Shown: positions 56,458 through 64,000 of the stretch, in pieces | Layout: each line of letters starts with the position of its first letter | Numbering within the stretch: position 1 is the stretch's first letter | Assembly (NCBI GenBank): GCA_903850915.1 | Contig: CAINMV010000029.1 | Span: forward strand, 62,001 to 126,000 | Reading direction: 5' to 3' | Length of the DNA stretch: 64,000 nucleotides | Source: an uncultured Bacteroidota bacterium | Lineage (GTDB): Bacteria > Bacteroidota > Bacteroidia > UKL13-3 | Made by a program: the position numbers and the translations under genes | Notes under the pieces: model-generated | What the model saw: the letters and a program-made list of their open reading frames with translations, nothing else | Told to the model about the DNA's origin: nothing | Databases searched by the model: none

Positions 56458-56976
56458 ATTTAAATGATTGTTAATTTGAAGTTTATGGTTAAAATTTTGA
56501 ATAAAATTATAATTGCTTAAAATCCTCAGTGGCAATATATTGTAATATTCGAACAATTAACATATATTTAATAGAAAAAACGGAAATTTTTACAATGCTA
56601 ATTTTACCTTTAAAAACAGCTTGAAAAGTAATTTTACAATACTATTAATTCAGGTTAAAAAACATAAAAGCCAATCTTATTAAACATTTCCATTACACTT
56701 ATTGTTAATTTTACAATAAGTTAAACTACTTTGCAAATAGCAAAGTTATCCACAATGAGAACTGCTAATTTAGAATCAGTCTAATTTTATAAACCACTGA
56801 AAGGCAAATGTTAACAACCTAAAGATCTAGGGATATATATTTAGACGTAAACAAAGTGGGTGAAAAAAACATATTATATTGAAAACAATACAATTAAAAA
56901 AAGACGAAATGATGCATGGTCTTCAATAGATCTTACACAATCAATTTACTTTACTCCAAACAAAATTCTATTTCAT
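56458..56976. other. AT-rich intergenic region upstream of the large surface genes
   Basis: No gene or RNA is supported in this 519 bp. It contains TTTTACAAT three times in one orientation (56588-56596, 56632-56640, 56709-56717), a single consensus DnaA box TTATCCACA (56746-56754), and on the minus strand a perfect TAnnTTTG -7 element, TAACTTTG (56748 down to 56741). That element could start the surface-gene transcript with a leader of about 280 nt. A regulator binding the TTTTACAAT copies is possible but not shown. Confidence 0.5.
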
Positions 56977-57002
56977 AAAAAAGCCCCGCGATTTGCGAGG
57001 CT
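56977..57002 (-). terminator. Intrinsic terminator after tRNA-Leu
   Basis: On the minus strand AGCCTCGC pairs with GCGGGGCT (one G-U pair) around a 5 nt loop and is followed by six T. It lies 7 bp after the tRNA 3' end and would end the rseP-hscB-tRNA transcript or a tRNA-only transcript. Confidence 0.85.
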
Positions 57003-57009
57003 TGTTTAG

Positions 57010-57091
57010 TACCCGGAGCCGGGGTCGAACCGGCACAACTTGCGTTACTGGTGTTTGAGACCAGCGCGTCTACCGATTCCGCCATCCGGGC
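57010..57091 (-). tRNA. tRNA-Leu (anticodon CAA)
   Basis: The 82 nt cloverleaf on the minus strand has acceptor arms GCCCGGA and TCCGGGT with discriminator A, a D arm starting TGGCGGAATCGGTAGACGC, and anticodon stem CTGGT/ACCAG with loop CTCAAAC, giving anticodon CAA for UUG. It has a class II variable arm (AACGCAAGTT) and T arm GCCGGTTCGACCCCGGC. The 3' CCA is not encoded. It lies 16 bp downstream of hscB on the same strand. Confidence 0.95.
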
Positions 57092-57107
57092 ATTGTCAGT
57101 TTTTTTT

Positions 57108-57617
57108 TTAAAGAGATGCGAATTTAAGCATAGACTCTTTAATACGCAACAAATATTTCTGTTTTAAGTAATTTGTTTTAATCCGAAGCAAAATATCATG
57201 GCGTCCAGTTTCGTCAAAGTCAATGCAATCAAGGGATAAACGGTCGTTTAACGAATCTTCAATTTTCTTAAACTGTTCTTTTATTTCTTCGTAATTAGCC
57301 TCATTGGCTTCTAATATTGCCTCATTTAACTCCATCATTTCCATTAAAAAGGCTTGAGGCAATATCTCTTTCTCTTCATCAGAAAGCACACCGCTAACTT
57401 CTAAAACATATCGTAAACGACGTGTGGCATTATTAAGTGTCTTATACGCATCATTATTACGTGTGCTCTCCAATAACATGGTGTCCCTTACATCCTTACT
57501 AGCATGTATATAAAAGTCGGGGTGGAACTTCTTACTTAACTCAAAAAACTTTTGCCGTAATTGTGCAGCATCCAAATTGAACTTTACTGGCAAATCGTAA
57601 AATTGAAAATAATTCAT
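57108..57617 (-). CDS. hscB: HscB, J-domain co-chaperone for Fe-S cluster assembly
   Basis: A 169-residue protein with an N-terminal J domain (1 to about 75, HPD at 32-34, FFELSKKFHPDFY) and the helical C-terminal domain of HscB (about 80-169) that holds the IscU scaffold. HscB brings IscU to HscA or DnaK and stimulates ATP hydrolysis during Fe-S transfer. Length matches the family. It lies 59 bp after rseP and may be cotranscribed with it. hscA and the isc genes are not in the window. Confidence 0.9.
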   Translation of the reverse strand: MNYFQFYDLPVKFNLDAAQLRQKFFELSKKFHPDFYIHASKDVRDTMLLESTRNNDAYKTLNNATRRLRYVLEVSGVLSDEEKEILPQAFLMEMMELNEAILEANEANYEEIKEQFKKIEDSLNDRLSLDCIDFDETGRHDILLRIKTNYLKQKYLLRIKESMLKFASL

Positions 57618-57676
57618 AGCGCAAAAAGGCTGAAATAAATATTCTAAATAGTTAGATACTACTTTAATGAAGCTTA

Positions 57677-59029
57677 CTATTTAAACAGCTTAAAAATATC
57701 GTTCCCTATTGCGAAAAAAGTAAGTAGTAAAATAACAACCAAACCTACGCTCAAGGCTTTCTGCATTACGTTATCACTAACCTTCTTGCCTGTGATCATT
57801 TCCCACAAAATAAAGATAGCATAACCCCCATCCAATCCTGGAATGGGAAGCAAATTCATGATTGCTAAAACCATTGAAATTAAACCCGTAAGCATCCAAA
57901 ACCAATGCCAATCCCACGAAGCACCGAAAGCTTGTGCGATTCCGATAGGGCCTGACAATGAATCTTTGGCGTTAATTTTGCCGGTGAAAATTTTCTTTAA
58001 TCCTGTAAGCTGATCACGAACCGTTTTATAACCTAACTTTATACCTTGAGGAATTGCCTCAATAAAAGAATAATGAACGGTATCGACCTTAAAAGCTTTG
58101 CTAGCAGATGGTTTGAACCCAATTGTACCATTATCTGTTACTGCAACATTAAGCGTTAATGTATCTATTAAATTACGTACCACCTTCAAGTCTATTTTCG
58201 AACCTTTGTGATCTTTTAAATACGTCTGAAATTCATGAAAGTACAGTAAAGATTTACTATCGGCGCCAATAATCTGATCATTTATGAGCAACCCTGCATC
58301 TTTAGCATTGGAAATTTGAGGCGTCAATTTCTCAACATAAGTGACCATTCGTGGACTAATAAACTCGTCTTTTTCTTGAGATAATCGAGTAATAAAATCA
58401 GCCGTCATTTCAATACGTAGCTTCTCTTCATTACGTTGAATCTCAAAATATGGATTCTCAGCCATAATTTCTTTCACTTCAAAAATATCTTCCCAATATT
58501 TGGGATGATTTCCATTTACAGTTAAAACTTTATCGCCTTCTTGAAATCCGATTTCTTTAGCAAAGCTTCCGATATGAATACCCGTTTTATTTACTTCAGC
58601 AATAGGCGTTTTCGATTCGCCCCAAGTGTACATAATTCCAGTAAAGATGATCATGCCTAAAATTAAATTCACAATTACACCACCTAAAATTACAATTAAA
58701 CGCTGCCAAGCTGGTTTACTTCTGTATTCCCAAGGTTGAGGATCGGCAGGTAGTTGGTCCTTTTCTGTTGTTTCGTCAACCATACCGCTGATGTTAACAT
58801 ACCCCCCCAAAGGGAACCATCCAATGCCATATTCAGTATCGCCAATTTTCTTCTTAAACAAAGCAAACTTGGCTACGTTAGCCATTGGAAAAAGAAAGTC
58901 GAAGAATAAGTAAAATTTTTCGACCCGCATTTTAAAAAACTTCGCAGTAATAAAATGCCCGAATTCGTGTAAAGAAACTAATATTGTTAGGCTTAACAAT
59001 AATTGTCCAGCCATGATTAATCCACCCAT
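57677..59029 (-). CDS. rseP: RseP, site-2 intramembrane zinc metalloprotease
   Basis: A 450-residue inner-membrane protease with zinc motif HEFGH (21-25) in the first membrane helix and a third-ligand motif LLPIPGLDGGY in a C-terminal helix. Two PDZ-like regions (about 120-210 and 215-300) lie between. RseP-type enzymes cut anti-sigma factors and leftover signal peptides within the membrane. An alternative start five codons later (MAGQLLL) is possible. A perfect -7 element, TACCTTTG, lies on the minus strand at 59058-59051. Confidence 0.94.
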   Translation of the reverse strand: MGGLIMAGQLLLSLTILVSLHEFGHFITAKFFKMRVEKFYLFFDFLFPMANVAKFALFKKKIGDTEYGIGWFPLGGYVNISGMVDETTEKDQLPADPQPWEYRSKPAWQRLIVILGGVIVNLILGMIIFTGIMYTWGESKTPIAEVNKTGIHIGSFAKEIGFQEGDKVLTVNGNHPKYWEDIFEVKEIMAENPYFEIQRNEEKLRIEMTADFITRLSQEKDEFISPRMVTYVEKLTPQISNAKDAGLLINDQIIGADSKSLLYFHEFQTYLKDHKGSKIDLKVVRNLIDTLTLNVAVTDNGTIGFKPSASKAFKVDTVHYSFIEAIPQGIKLGYKTVRDQLTGLKKIFTGKINAKDSLSGPIGIAQAFGASWDWHWFWMLTGLISMVLAIMNLLPIPGLDGGYAIFILWEMITGKKVSDNVMQKALSVGLVVILLLTFFAIGNDIFKLFK

Positions 59030-59050
59030 AGTATTTAATTAAAAAGAATG

Positions 59051-59058
59051 CAAAGGTA
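59051..59058 (-). promoter_or_regulatory. -7 element upstream of rseP
   Basis: TACCTTTG on the minus strand is a perfect match to TAnnTTTG, 22 bp before the rseP start. No clear TTG was seen at -33 and no FNR-like box is present. Confidence 0.5.
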
Positions 59059-59222
59059 CGAATTTTGCATCGTAGAATTCTGAATGTATTTTAGGGCCAA
59101 TAATCCAGCATTCATGCGTTTTCAAATGGCGACTATTTAAATTCCATTTTCAAAAAAAGTTAAAAGACGTTATTATTATAAAGAATATATGTTCGAAAGG
59201 TCATTACCAATTTACGTTAATT

Positions 59223-59230
59223 TATATTTG
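59223..59230 (+). promoter_or_regulatory. -7 element upstream of the MFS gene
   Basis: TATATTTG is a perfect match to TAnnTTTG, 40 bp before the MFS start codon. No FNR-like box lies upstream, unlike the promoters of the left part of the window. Confidence 0.55.
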
Positions 59231-59270
59231 CGCACTTTTCCATTCAAAAGGCAATTTCTACAAATCATTC

Positions 59271-60590
59271 ATGGCCGAAAGCACAATAAAAAACGAGAAG
59301 ACAACAAATAAAAAGGGCTTTTTTCGAAAAAAAGATACGAATTCCAAGGAAAAAAAAGTATTACCTTCCTTTACTAGATATGAGAAGTTTATTATTTTTA
59401 TTCTTTCTTGTATCCAATTTTCAGTTATTCTCGATTTTATGGTTTTATCCCCACTCGGATATATCCTCATTCCAAAGTTGCACATTACAACTTCAAAATT
59501 CGGATTTGTGGTGTCGGCCTATGCTTTTAGTGCAGGTGCTTCAGCCTTACTTGCCGCTGGCTTTGCCGATCGTTTTGACCGAAAGAAAATTTTGTTGTTT
59601 TTTTATACTGGTTTTATAATTGGAACGGCCCTTTGCGCTGCCGCACCAACTTATGAATTTTTATTGGGCGCCCGAATTGTAACCGGATTATTCGGCGGAG
59701 TAATTGGCTCGATAAGTTTAGCTATTATATCAGATTTGTTTAAACTAGAATTTCGTGGTCGTGTTATGGGTTTTGTGCAGATGGCCTTTGCTGCGAGTCA
59801 GATTTTAGGAATTCCGATTGGATTGTTTATCGCAAAAAATTTAGGATGGCATGCCCCTTTTGTAATGATTGTGGCCGTCTCCATTATCGTTGCTTCGTGT
59901 ATATACTTTTATATGCAGCCTGTGAGCGCCCATCTCACCGAAAAATCAAATACGAATCCATTTGAGCACTTATGGAAAACAATATCAAACCCTCATTATT
60001 TAAAAGGCTTCTTTGCAACTACACTATTGGCTACAGGAGGTTTTATGATGATGCCCTTTGGCACTGTTTTTAGCACGCATAATTTAAAAATATCAGAAGA
60101 CAGCCTACCGCTAATTTTCGGAATTACAGGTGTAGCCTCTATTATTGTTGGGCCCATTATTGGAAGGCTAAGCGATAGAATTGGAAAATACAAAATGTTT
60201 GTAATAGGCTCCGTAATAAGTATTTTAATGGTTTGTATTTACACCCATCTTGGGCCGACACCGCTGTGGTTGGTAATCACATTGAACGTTATACTATTTG
60301 TTGGAATTTCATCACGCATGATTCCATCCTCTGCATTACTCACTGGTGTTCCAGAGCCTAAAGATAGAGGTGCTTTTATGAGCATCAACTCTTCTGTATC
60401 ACAAATTTCTGGAGGCATTGCAACAGGCATCGCTGGAATGATTGTTGTGCAACAAGGAGATGGAGAACTGCAGCATTATCCGATATTGGGCTTTGTGGTT
60501 ATGGGTTCCATGACCTTAACATTAGGTTTAATGTATATGCTAAATCAACAAATTCATAAGAAGAATGCAATGGCTAAATCTAATCATTAA
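59271..60590 (+). CDS. Major facilitator superfamily transporter
   Basis: A 439-residue inner-membrane protein with 12 predicted membrane helices after a charged 40-residue N-terminus rich in Lys. The MFS motif A is seen as GFADRFDRKK after the second helix and repeated as GRLSDRIGKYK in the second half. The motif in helix 5 (GIPIGLFIA) points to a drug/H+ antiporter-like or sugar-efflux-like exporter. The substrate cannot be told from sequence. It diverges from rseP with 241 bp between them and has its own promoter. No regulator gene is adjacent. Confidence 0.88.
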   Translation: MAESTIKNEKTTNKKGFFRKKDTNSKEKKVLPSFTRYEKFIIFILSCIQFSVILDFMVLSPLGYILIPKLHITTSKFGFVVSAYAFSAGASALLAAGFADRFDRKKILLFFYTGFIIGTALCAAAPTYEFLLGARIVTGLFGGVIGSISLAIISDLFKLEFRGRVMGFVQMAFAASQILGIPIGLFIAKNLGWHAPFVMIVAVSIIVASCIYFYMQPVSAHLTEKSNTNPFEHLWKTISNPHYLKGFFATTLLATGGFMMMPFGTVFSTHNLKISEDSLPLIFGITGVASIIVGPIIGRLSDRIGKYKMFVIGSVISILMVCIYTHLGPTPLWLVITLNVILFVGISSRMIPSSALLTGVPEPKDRGAFMSINSSVSQISGGIATGIAGMIVVQQGDGELQHYPILGFVVMGSMTLTLGLMYMLNQQIHKKNAMAKSNH

Positions 60591-60838
60591 TTCAAGCGTT
60601 TACCCATCTCTTTTTTCTAGCAATTATATCGTTATACCGTCTCCCATTTTATAATTCTATAATTAAATCAATGAAATTTAATTATATCCCATCTAAGACT
60701 TGAAACACACTTTGATTTATTTTAGTGATGTATTTATGTCCTTTCATCGCGTTGTAAAATTAACGTTAAAATAATGCTGTAATAAAAGTTTCATAATAGT
60801 TTAATACCGTTGTCGATTAAATAGCACAATCTTTGAAA

Positions 60839-61594
60839 ATGATTACACCTTTAAAATTTACAATCAAACTTTTTGTAATTGCTTGCTTTGCCATTATTTG
60901 CAAAATTGCCTATCCGGATAGCGGAGGCAAATTTAATTTCGGAACTCCTTGTTCTGGTTGTCATGGCTTTAACGCATCTCTAAATACAACTGTCGAAATA
61001 ATTGGATTACCCGCTACCTTTGTGCCTGGTACAACCTATTCCCTGAGCTGTGTAATTTCGAATATTAATAATTTAAAAGCAGGATACAATATTGCAGTTA
61101 CTGATGGTGAATTAATTGCTGGTGCAGGTTCACAAGTCAATGTGTTTAAAACACAAATAACGCATTCAAAACCAATGGATGCAATAGGCACTAAATCTAT
61201 CTTCGAATTCAGCTGGATTGCTCCTTCGAATACCAATGTTGTTATTTTCAAAGCTGTTGGCAACGCAGTAAACGGAAATAAAATTGCTGACGACAGCGAT
61301 CAATGGAACACATTTACAAAAACGATTCTAAGTGGTTCAAATTTCGTTAATGAAAAATCAAAACAGCCGTATCTTCGATGTTTCCCAAATCCAACTAGCG
61401 ATATAATAACACTTGAAGGTTTGCGGTTAGACTATATAATGCTTTATAATATAAAAGGGCAAACAATACCTTGCGAAATGATACTTGATGAAAAAAAATG
61501 CATATTAAAATGCAGCCATTTAAAAGAAGGCGTTTATTTTATTGAAAGTCGCGCCAGAGGGAATACGTTTTTAAATCAATTTATTAAGAACTAG
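60839..61594 (+). CDS. T9SS-exported choice-of-anchor-V-like protein with CxxCH motif
   Basis: A 251-residue protein with a signal peptide (about 1-24), the motif TPCSGCHG (CxxCH) near residues 36-43, and a beta-sandwich (about 45-165) of the Reelin-like or choice-of-anchor V type. A C-terminal type A sorting domain follows (about 175-251, RCFPNPTSDIITLEG start, KEGVYFIE near the end). The CxxCH would fit covalent haem, as in cytochrome c, but no distal ligand can be named; zinc or a disulfide are alternatives. I chose the ATG at 60839 over a TTG two codons earlier. The 248 bp upstream is AT-rich with no other gene. Confidence 0.82.
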   Translation: MITPLKFTIKLFVIACFAIICKIAYPDSGGKFNFGTPCSGCHGFNASLNTTVEIIGLPATFVPGTTYSLSCVISNINNLKAGYNIAVTDGELIAGAGSQVNVFKTQITHSKPMDAIGTKSIFEFSWIAPSNTNVVIFKAVGNAVNGNKIADDSDQWNTFTKTILSGSNFVNEKSKQPYLRCFPNPTSDIITLEGLRLDYIMLYNIKGQTIPCEMILDEKKCILKCSHLKEGVYFIESRARGNTFLNQFIKN

Positions 61595-61637
61595 ACATAA
61601 AGTATCATCGTCTGAAACACGTTTAAAAATAATAGCG

Positions 61638-61645
61638 TATCTTTG
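61638..61645 (+). promoter_or_regulatory. -7 element upstream of the DEAD-box helicase
   Basis: TATCTTTG is a perfect TAnnTTTG, 61 bp before the helicase ATG. DEAD-box genes often have leaders of this kind with cold-shock control; no specific element was identified here. Confidence 0.5.
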
Positions 61646-61706
61646 CACTATTAAATCATTATTTAGAATATCTTAGATCAAGATTATTCTACCCCAAAAC
61701 ATTTTC

Positions 61707-63005
61707 ATGCAATTTCATTCATTAAACATTATTGAACCTATTCTTAAATCATTACAAGAAGAAGGTTACACTACCCCTACGCCTATTCAGGCACAAGCAA
61801 TACCAATTGTGTTGAAGGGAACCGACCTATTGGGTTGCGCTCAAACTGGAACCGGAAAGACCGCAGCATTTGCTATCCCAATCTTACAACTCTTAAGTGC
61901 CAACCATACCAACGAAAAGAAACGAAAAATAAGAAGCCTTATTGTTACTCCTACGCGTGAGTTGGCAATACAAATTGAAGAAAGCTTTAAGAATTATGGT
62001 CGTCATACCAATTTGAAATGCACCGTAATATTCGGCGGTGTTGGACAAAAAGCACAAACGGATGCTTTGGACCGAGGTGTTGATATTCTGGTAGCCACTC
62101 CAGGACGCTTGCTCGATTTGATGAATCAGGGCTTCATCACCTTAAAGGATATCGAGATTTTTGTCCTAGACGAAGCAGACCGTATGCTCGACATGGGCTT
62201 TATCCATGATGTAAAAAAACTTGTGGCTGTGTTACCTCAAAAGCGCCAATCTTTATTCTTTTCGGCCACCATGCCATCTGAAATTGTTAAGTTGGCCAAC
62301 ACCATTTTAAGAAACCCATTGAAAGTAGAAGTGACCCCTGTTTCATCAACGGCAGATACCATCAATCAGTTTGTGTATTTTGTTGACAAAGGAAATAAAA
62401 ATGCCCTTTTGCTTGACATCCTTCAAGACAAAAACATAAAGACAGTATTGGTGTTTACGCGCACGAAACACGGTGCGGATAAGGTGGTTAAAGTGCTACA
62501 AAAAGCAAATATAAAAGCAGAGGCGATACATGGAAACAAAGCCCAGAATGCTCGTCAGCGTGCCTTAACCAATTTTAAGGATCAAACAACACGTGTTCTT
62601 GTGGCCACCGATATCGCAGCTCGTGGTATTGATGTGGATGACTTACAATATGTGATTAATTTCGAGATGCCTAATATTTCGGAGACGTATGTTCATCGTA
62701 TTGGAAGAACAGGAAGAGCTGGTGCAAAAGGCACCGCATTCTCCTTCTGTCATGCAGAAGAAAAAGAGTATTTAAAAGATATAGAAAAACTAATTTCTAA
62801 AAAGATACCTGTAATTGATGAGCACGCCTATCCATTAATTGATCATCATCCGGTAAAAGTTCCGAAACAACAGTTTCAGCGCAATCCAAATCACAACCGA
62901 CCCAAACCAACCGCTGAAAAAAAAGAGATAAACCACAACTCGCCAACTCCATCGTCAAAACCATCATCTCCTAAGCCACAAAATAAGTGGTATGGGAAGC
63001 GATAG
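61707..63005 (+). CDS. DEAD-box ATP-dependent RNA helicase, RhlE-like
   Basis: A 432-residue helicase with all core motifs in order: Q motif (PTPIQ, about 24-28), AQTGTGKT (45-52), [42 protein letters not shown] and [10 protein letters not shown]. The C-terminal tail (about 375-432) is basic and rich in Pro, Asn and Lys, as in RhlE-type proteins, and probably binds RNA. It remodels RNA in ribosome assembly or mRNA decay in the cytoplasm. It ends at an intrinsic terminator shared with the convergent rimO. Confidence 0.94.
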   Translation: MQFHSLNIIEPILKSLQEEGYTTPTPIQAQAIPIVLKGTDLLGCAQTGTGKTAAFAIPILQLLSANHTNEKKRKIRSLIVTPTRELAIQIEESFKNYGRHTNLKCTVIFGGVGQKAQTDALDRGVDILVATPGRLLDLMNQGFITLKDIEIFVLDEADRMLDMGFIHDVKKLVAVLPQKRQSLFFSATMPSEIVKLANTILRNPLKVEVTPVSSTADTINQFVYFVDKGNKNALLLDILQDKNIKTVLVFTRTKHGADKVVKVLQKANIKAEAIHGNKAQNARQRALTNFKDQTTRVLVATDIAARGIDVDDLQYVINFEMPNISETYVHRIGRTGRAGAKGTAFSFCHAEEKEYLKDIEKLISKKIPVIDEHAYPLIDHHPVKVPKQQFQRNPNHNRPKPTAEKKEINHNSPTPSSKPSSPKPQNKWYGKR

Positions 63006-63022
63006 AACTTAGAAAATTTTAA

Positions 63023-63052
63023 AAAAAACACCTTCTTTAAAGGGTGTTTTTT
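63023..63052. terminator. Bidirectional terminator between the helicase and rimO
   Basis: A 10 bp perfect stem AAAAAACACC/GGTGTTTTTT (63023-63032 with 63043-63052) with a 10 nt loop and A/T tracts on both sides fits termination from both directions. Confidence 0.85.
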
Positions 63053-63067
63053 ATTTTCTTGTAAACA

Positions 63068-64000
63068 TTACTTTACCACCTCTCCTATCAAATCGAATTC
63101 GGTTGCATCGGTAACTTTTACATTTACAAAATCGCCAAGACGAGCATAATTATTTTGAGTGTTTATTAGCACTTCATTATCTACCTCAGGCGAGTCGTAT
63201 TCTGTTCTTCCAACAAAATGTTCTCCATCAATTTTATCGATGAGCACTTTATAGGCATTACCAATTTTTGCGGCATTCAACGTCGAAGAAATTTCTTGTT
63301 GTAATTCCATTACTTGATCAGCCCGAAGCTGTTTTTCCTCTTGTGGAATATCGTCAGACATATCGTGCGCGGCGGTATTTTCTTCGTGCGAATAGGTAAA
63401 TACACCCAAACGATCGAACTTGTTTTTTTCTACAAAGGCTAGCAACTCCTCTTGGTCTTTTTGTGTTTCTCCTGGATGGCCCACTAAGAGCGTTGTTCGG
63501 AAACCAATTTCAGGAATTTTATTTCGAATATCATCAACCAATTTTTGCGTTCGCTCCTTGGTAATACCCCTTCGCATGGTCTTTAACATATTGTCGGTGA
63601 TATGTTGTAAAGGCATGTCAATGTAATTGCAAATATTTTTATATTCCCGCATCACATCCAATGTTTCGAGTGGAAACTGCGATGGATAGGCATAGTGCAA
63701 GCGTATCCATTCCAATCCTTCAATGTTTGCAAGACGCTTCAACAACTCTGGAAGTTTACGTTCGCCATACAAATCAATTCCATAGTAGGTGGTATCTTGC
63801 GCTATAAGCATAATCTCTTTGATGCCATTTTTCACAAGACCTTTTATTTCAAATTCCAGCTCCTCATACGATTTGCTTAAATGCTGCCCGCGCATTAGTG
63901 GAATAGCACAAAACGAACATGGACGATTGCATCCTTCAGATATTTTCACATACGCATAATGTTTAGGCGTGGTAAGAAGGCGTTCGCCAAGCAGCTCGCG
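63068..64000 (-). CDS. rimO: RimO, ribosomal protein S12 methylthiotransferase (5' end outside window)
   Basis: The reading frame is open from the stop at 63068 to the right edge, so the N-terminal part (the UPF0004 domain, roughly 130 residues) is missing. The visible part begins in the region just before the radical SAM domain and contains the [4Fe-4S] motif GCNRPCSFCAIP (CxxxCxxC), followed by the TIM-barrel and a C-terminal TRAM domain (about the last 65 residues). RimO adds a methylthio group to Asp88 of S12. The PLMRG sequence after the cluster motif favours RimO over MiaB. A GTG at 63949 is an internal codon and not the start. Confidence 0.93.
   Translation of the reverse strand, partial: RELLGERLLTTPKHYAYVKISEGCNRPCSFCAIPLMRGQHLSKSYEELEFEIKGLVKNGIKEIMLIAQDTTYYGIDLYGERKLPELLKRLANIEGLEWIRLHYAYPSQFPLETLDVMREYKNICNYIDMPLQHITDNMLKTMRRGITKERTQKLVDDIRNKIPEIGFRTTLLVGHPGETQKDQEELLAFVEKNKFDRLGVFTYSHEENTAAHDMSDDIPQEEKQLRADQVMELQQEISSTLNAAKIGNAYKVLIDKIDGEHFVGRTEYDSPEVDNEVLINTQNNYARLGDFVNVKVTDATEFDLIGEVVK

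Noticed and set aside
56746-56754. Consensus DnaA box as a sign of a replication origin
   Set aside because: There is only one clear box and no cluster, and dnaA, dnaN or other origin-linked genes are absent.
63068-63949. rimO as a complete 293-residue gene starting at a GTG
   Set aside because: The frame stays open to the right edge and the residues before the GTG (LLTTPKHYAYV) continue the RimO sequence. The gene is cut by the window, not short.

Overview
The window looks like a chromosomal segment of a Bacteroidota bacterium (roughly the Chitinophagales, Sphingobacteriales or Flavobacteriales grade; I cannot place it more finely). It is AT-rich. It encodes type IX secretion (T9SS) cargo with C-terminal sorting domains, GEVED-like and PKD-like domains, a Sec-type clade II NosZ with the usual nosL-D-F-Y order, and promoters of the Bacteroidota type (-7 element TAnnTTTG). 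No insertion sequence, prophage, CRISPR array or rRNA was found.

Region 1 (1 to 24.4 kb) is a low-oxygen, nitrogen-oxide and survival island. A di-iron Fe-S repair protein (ric) converges on a nitrous oxide reductase operon transcribed leftward: lipoprotein cytochrome c, nosZ, a membrane-protein/NosL fusion, nosD, nosF, nosY and a group III truncated haemoglobin. Next come uspA-cbpA (leftward), then a PAS histidine kinase, a receiver-Crp/Fnr fusion regulator and a P-type ATPase (rightward). They are followed by a two-gene operon of unknown function, a lone receiver, an AI-2E family (PerM-type) membrane protein, a second uspA, a coiled-coil protein with a Na/Pi-symporter-PhoU protein, and a third uspA in an operon with mlaE-mlaF-mlaD.

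The main new observation is regulatory. Nearly every transcription unit of this island has an FNR-like box, TGAY-N4-RTCA, centred 33 nt upstream of a TAnnTTTG -7 element (about -40, the classical class II activator position). Four of the intergenic regions carry a second box 22 or 23 nt from the first. The receiver-Crp/Fnr protein encoded inside the island has the Glu and Arg expected for reading a TGA core, and its own operon has a box, so it is the leading candidate regulator. This would be a FixL/FixJ/FixK-like cascade with FixJ and FixK fused into one protein. A genome-encoded FNR or DNR elsewhere is the alternative.

Region 2 (24.6 to 56.5 kb) is a leftward run of three giant secreted proteins of 1668, 1910 and 6979 residues. 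All three end in the same cassette: PKD-like, CUB-like, PKD-like, GEVED-like, five DUF5011-like Ig repeats, T9SS type A sorting domain. The 6979-residue protein carries ten parallel-beta-helix modules at a very regular period of about 1.69 kb; the 1910-residue neighbour has one copy of the same module. Module types within the giant suggest block duplication.

Region 3 (57 to 64 kb) is ordinary housekeeping sequence: tRNA-Leu(CAA), hscB, rseP, an MFS exporter, a small T9SS-exported CxxCH protein, a DEAD-box RNA helicase and the C-terminal two thirds of rimO, which runs off the right edge.
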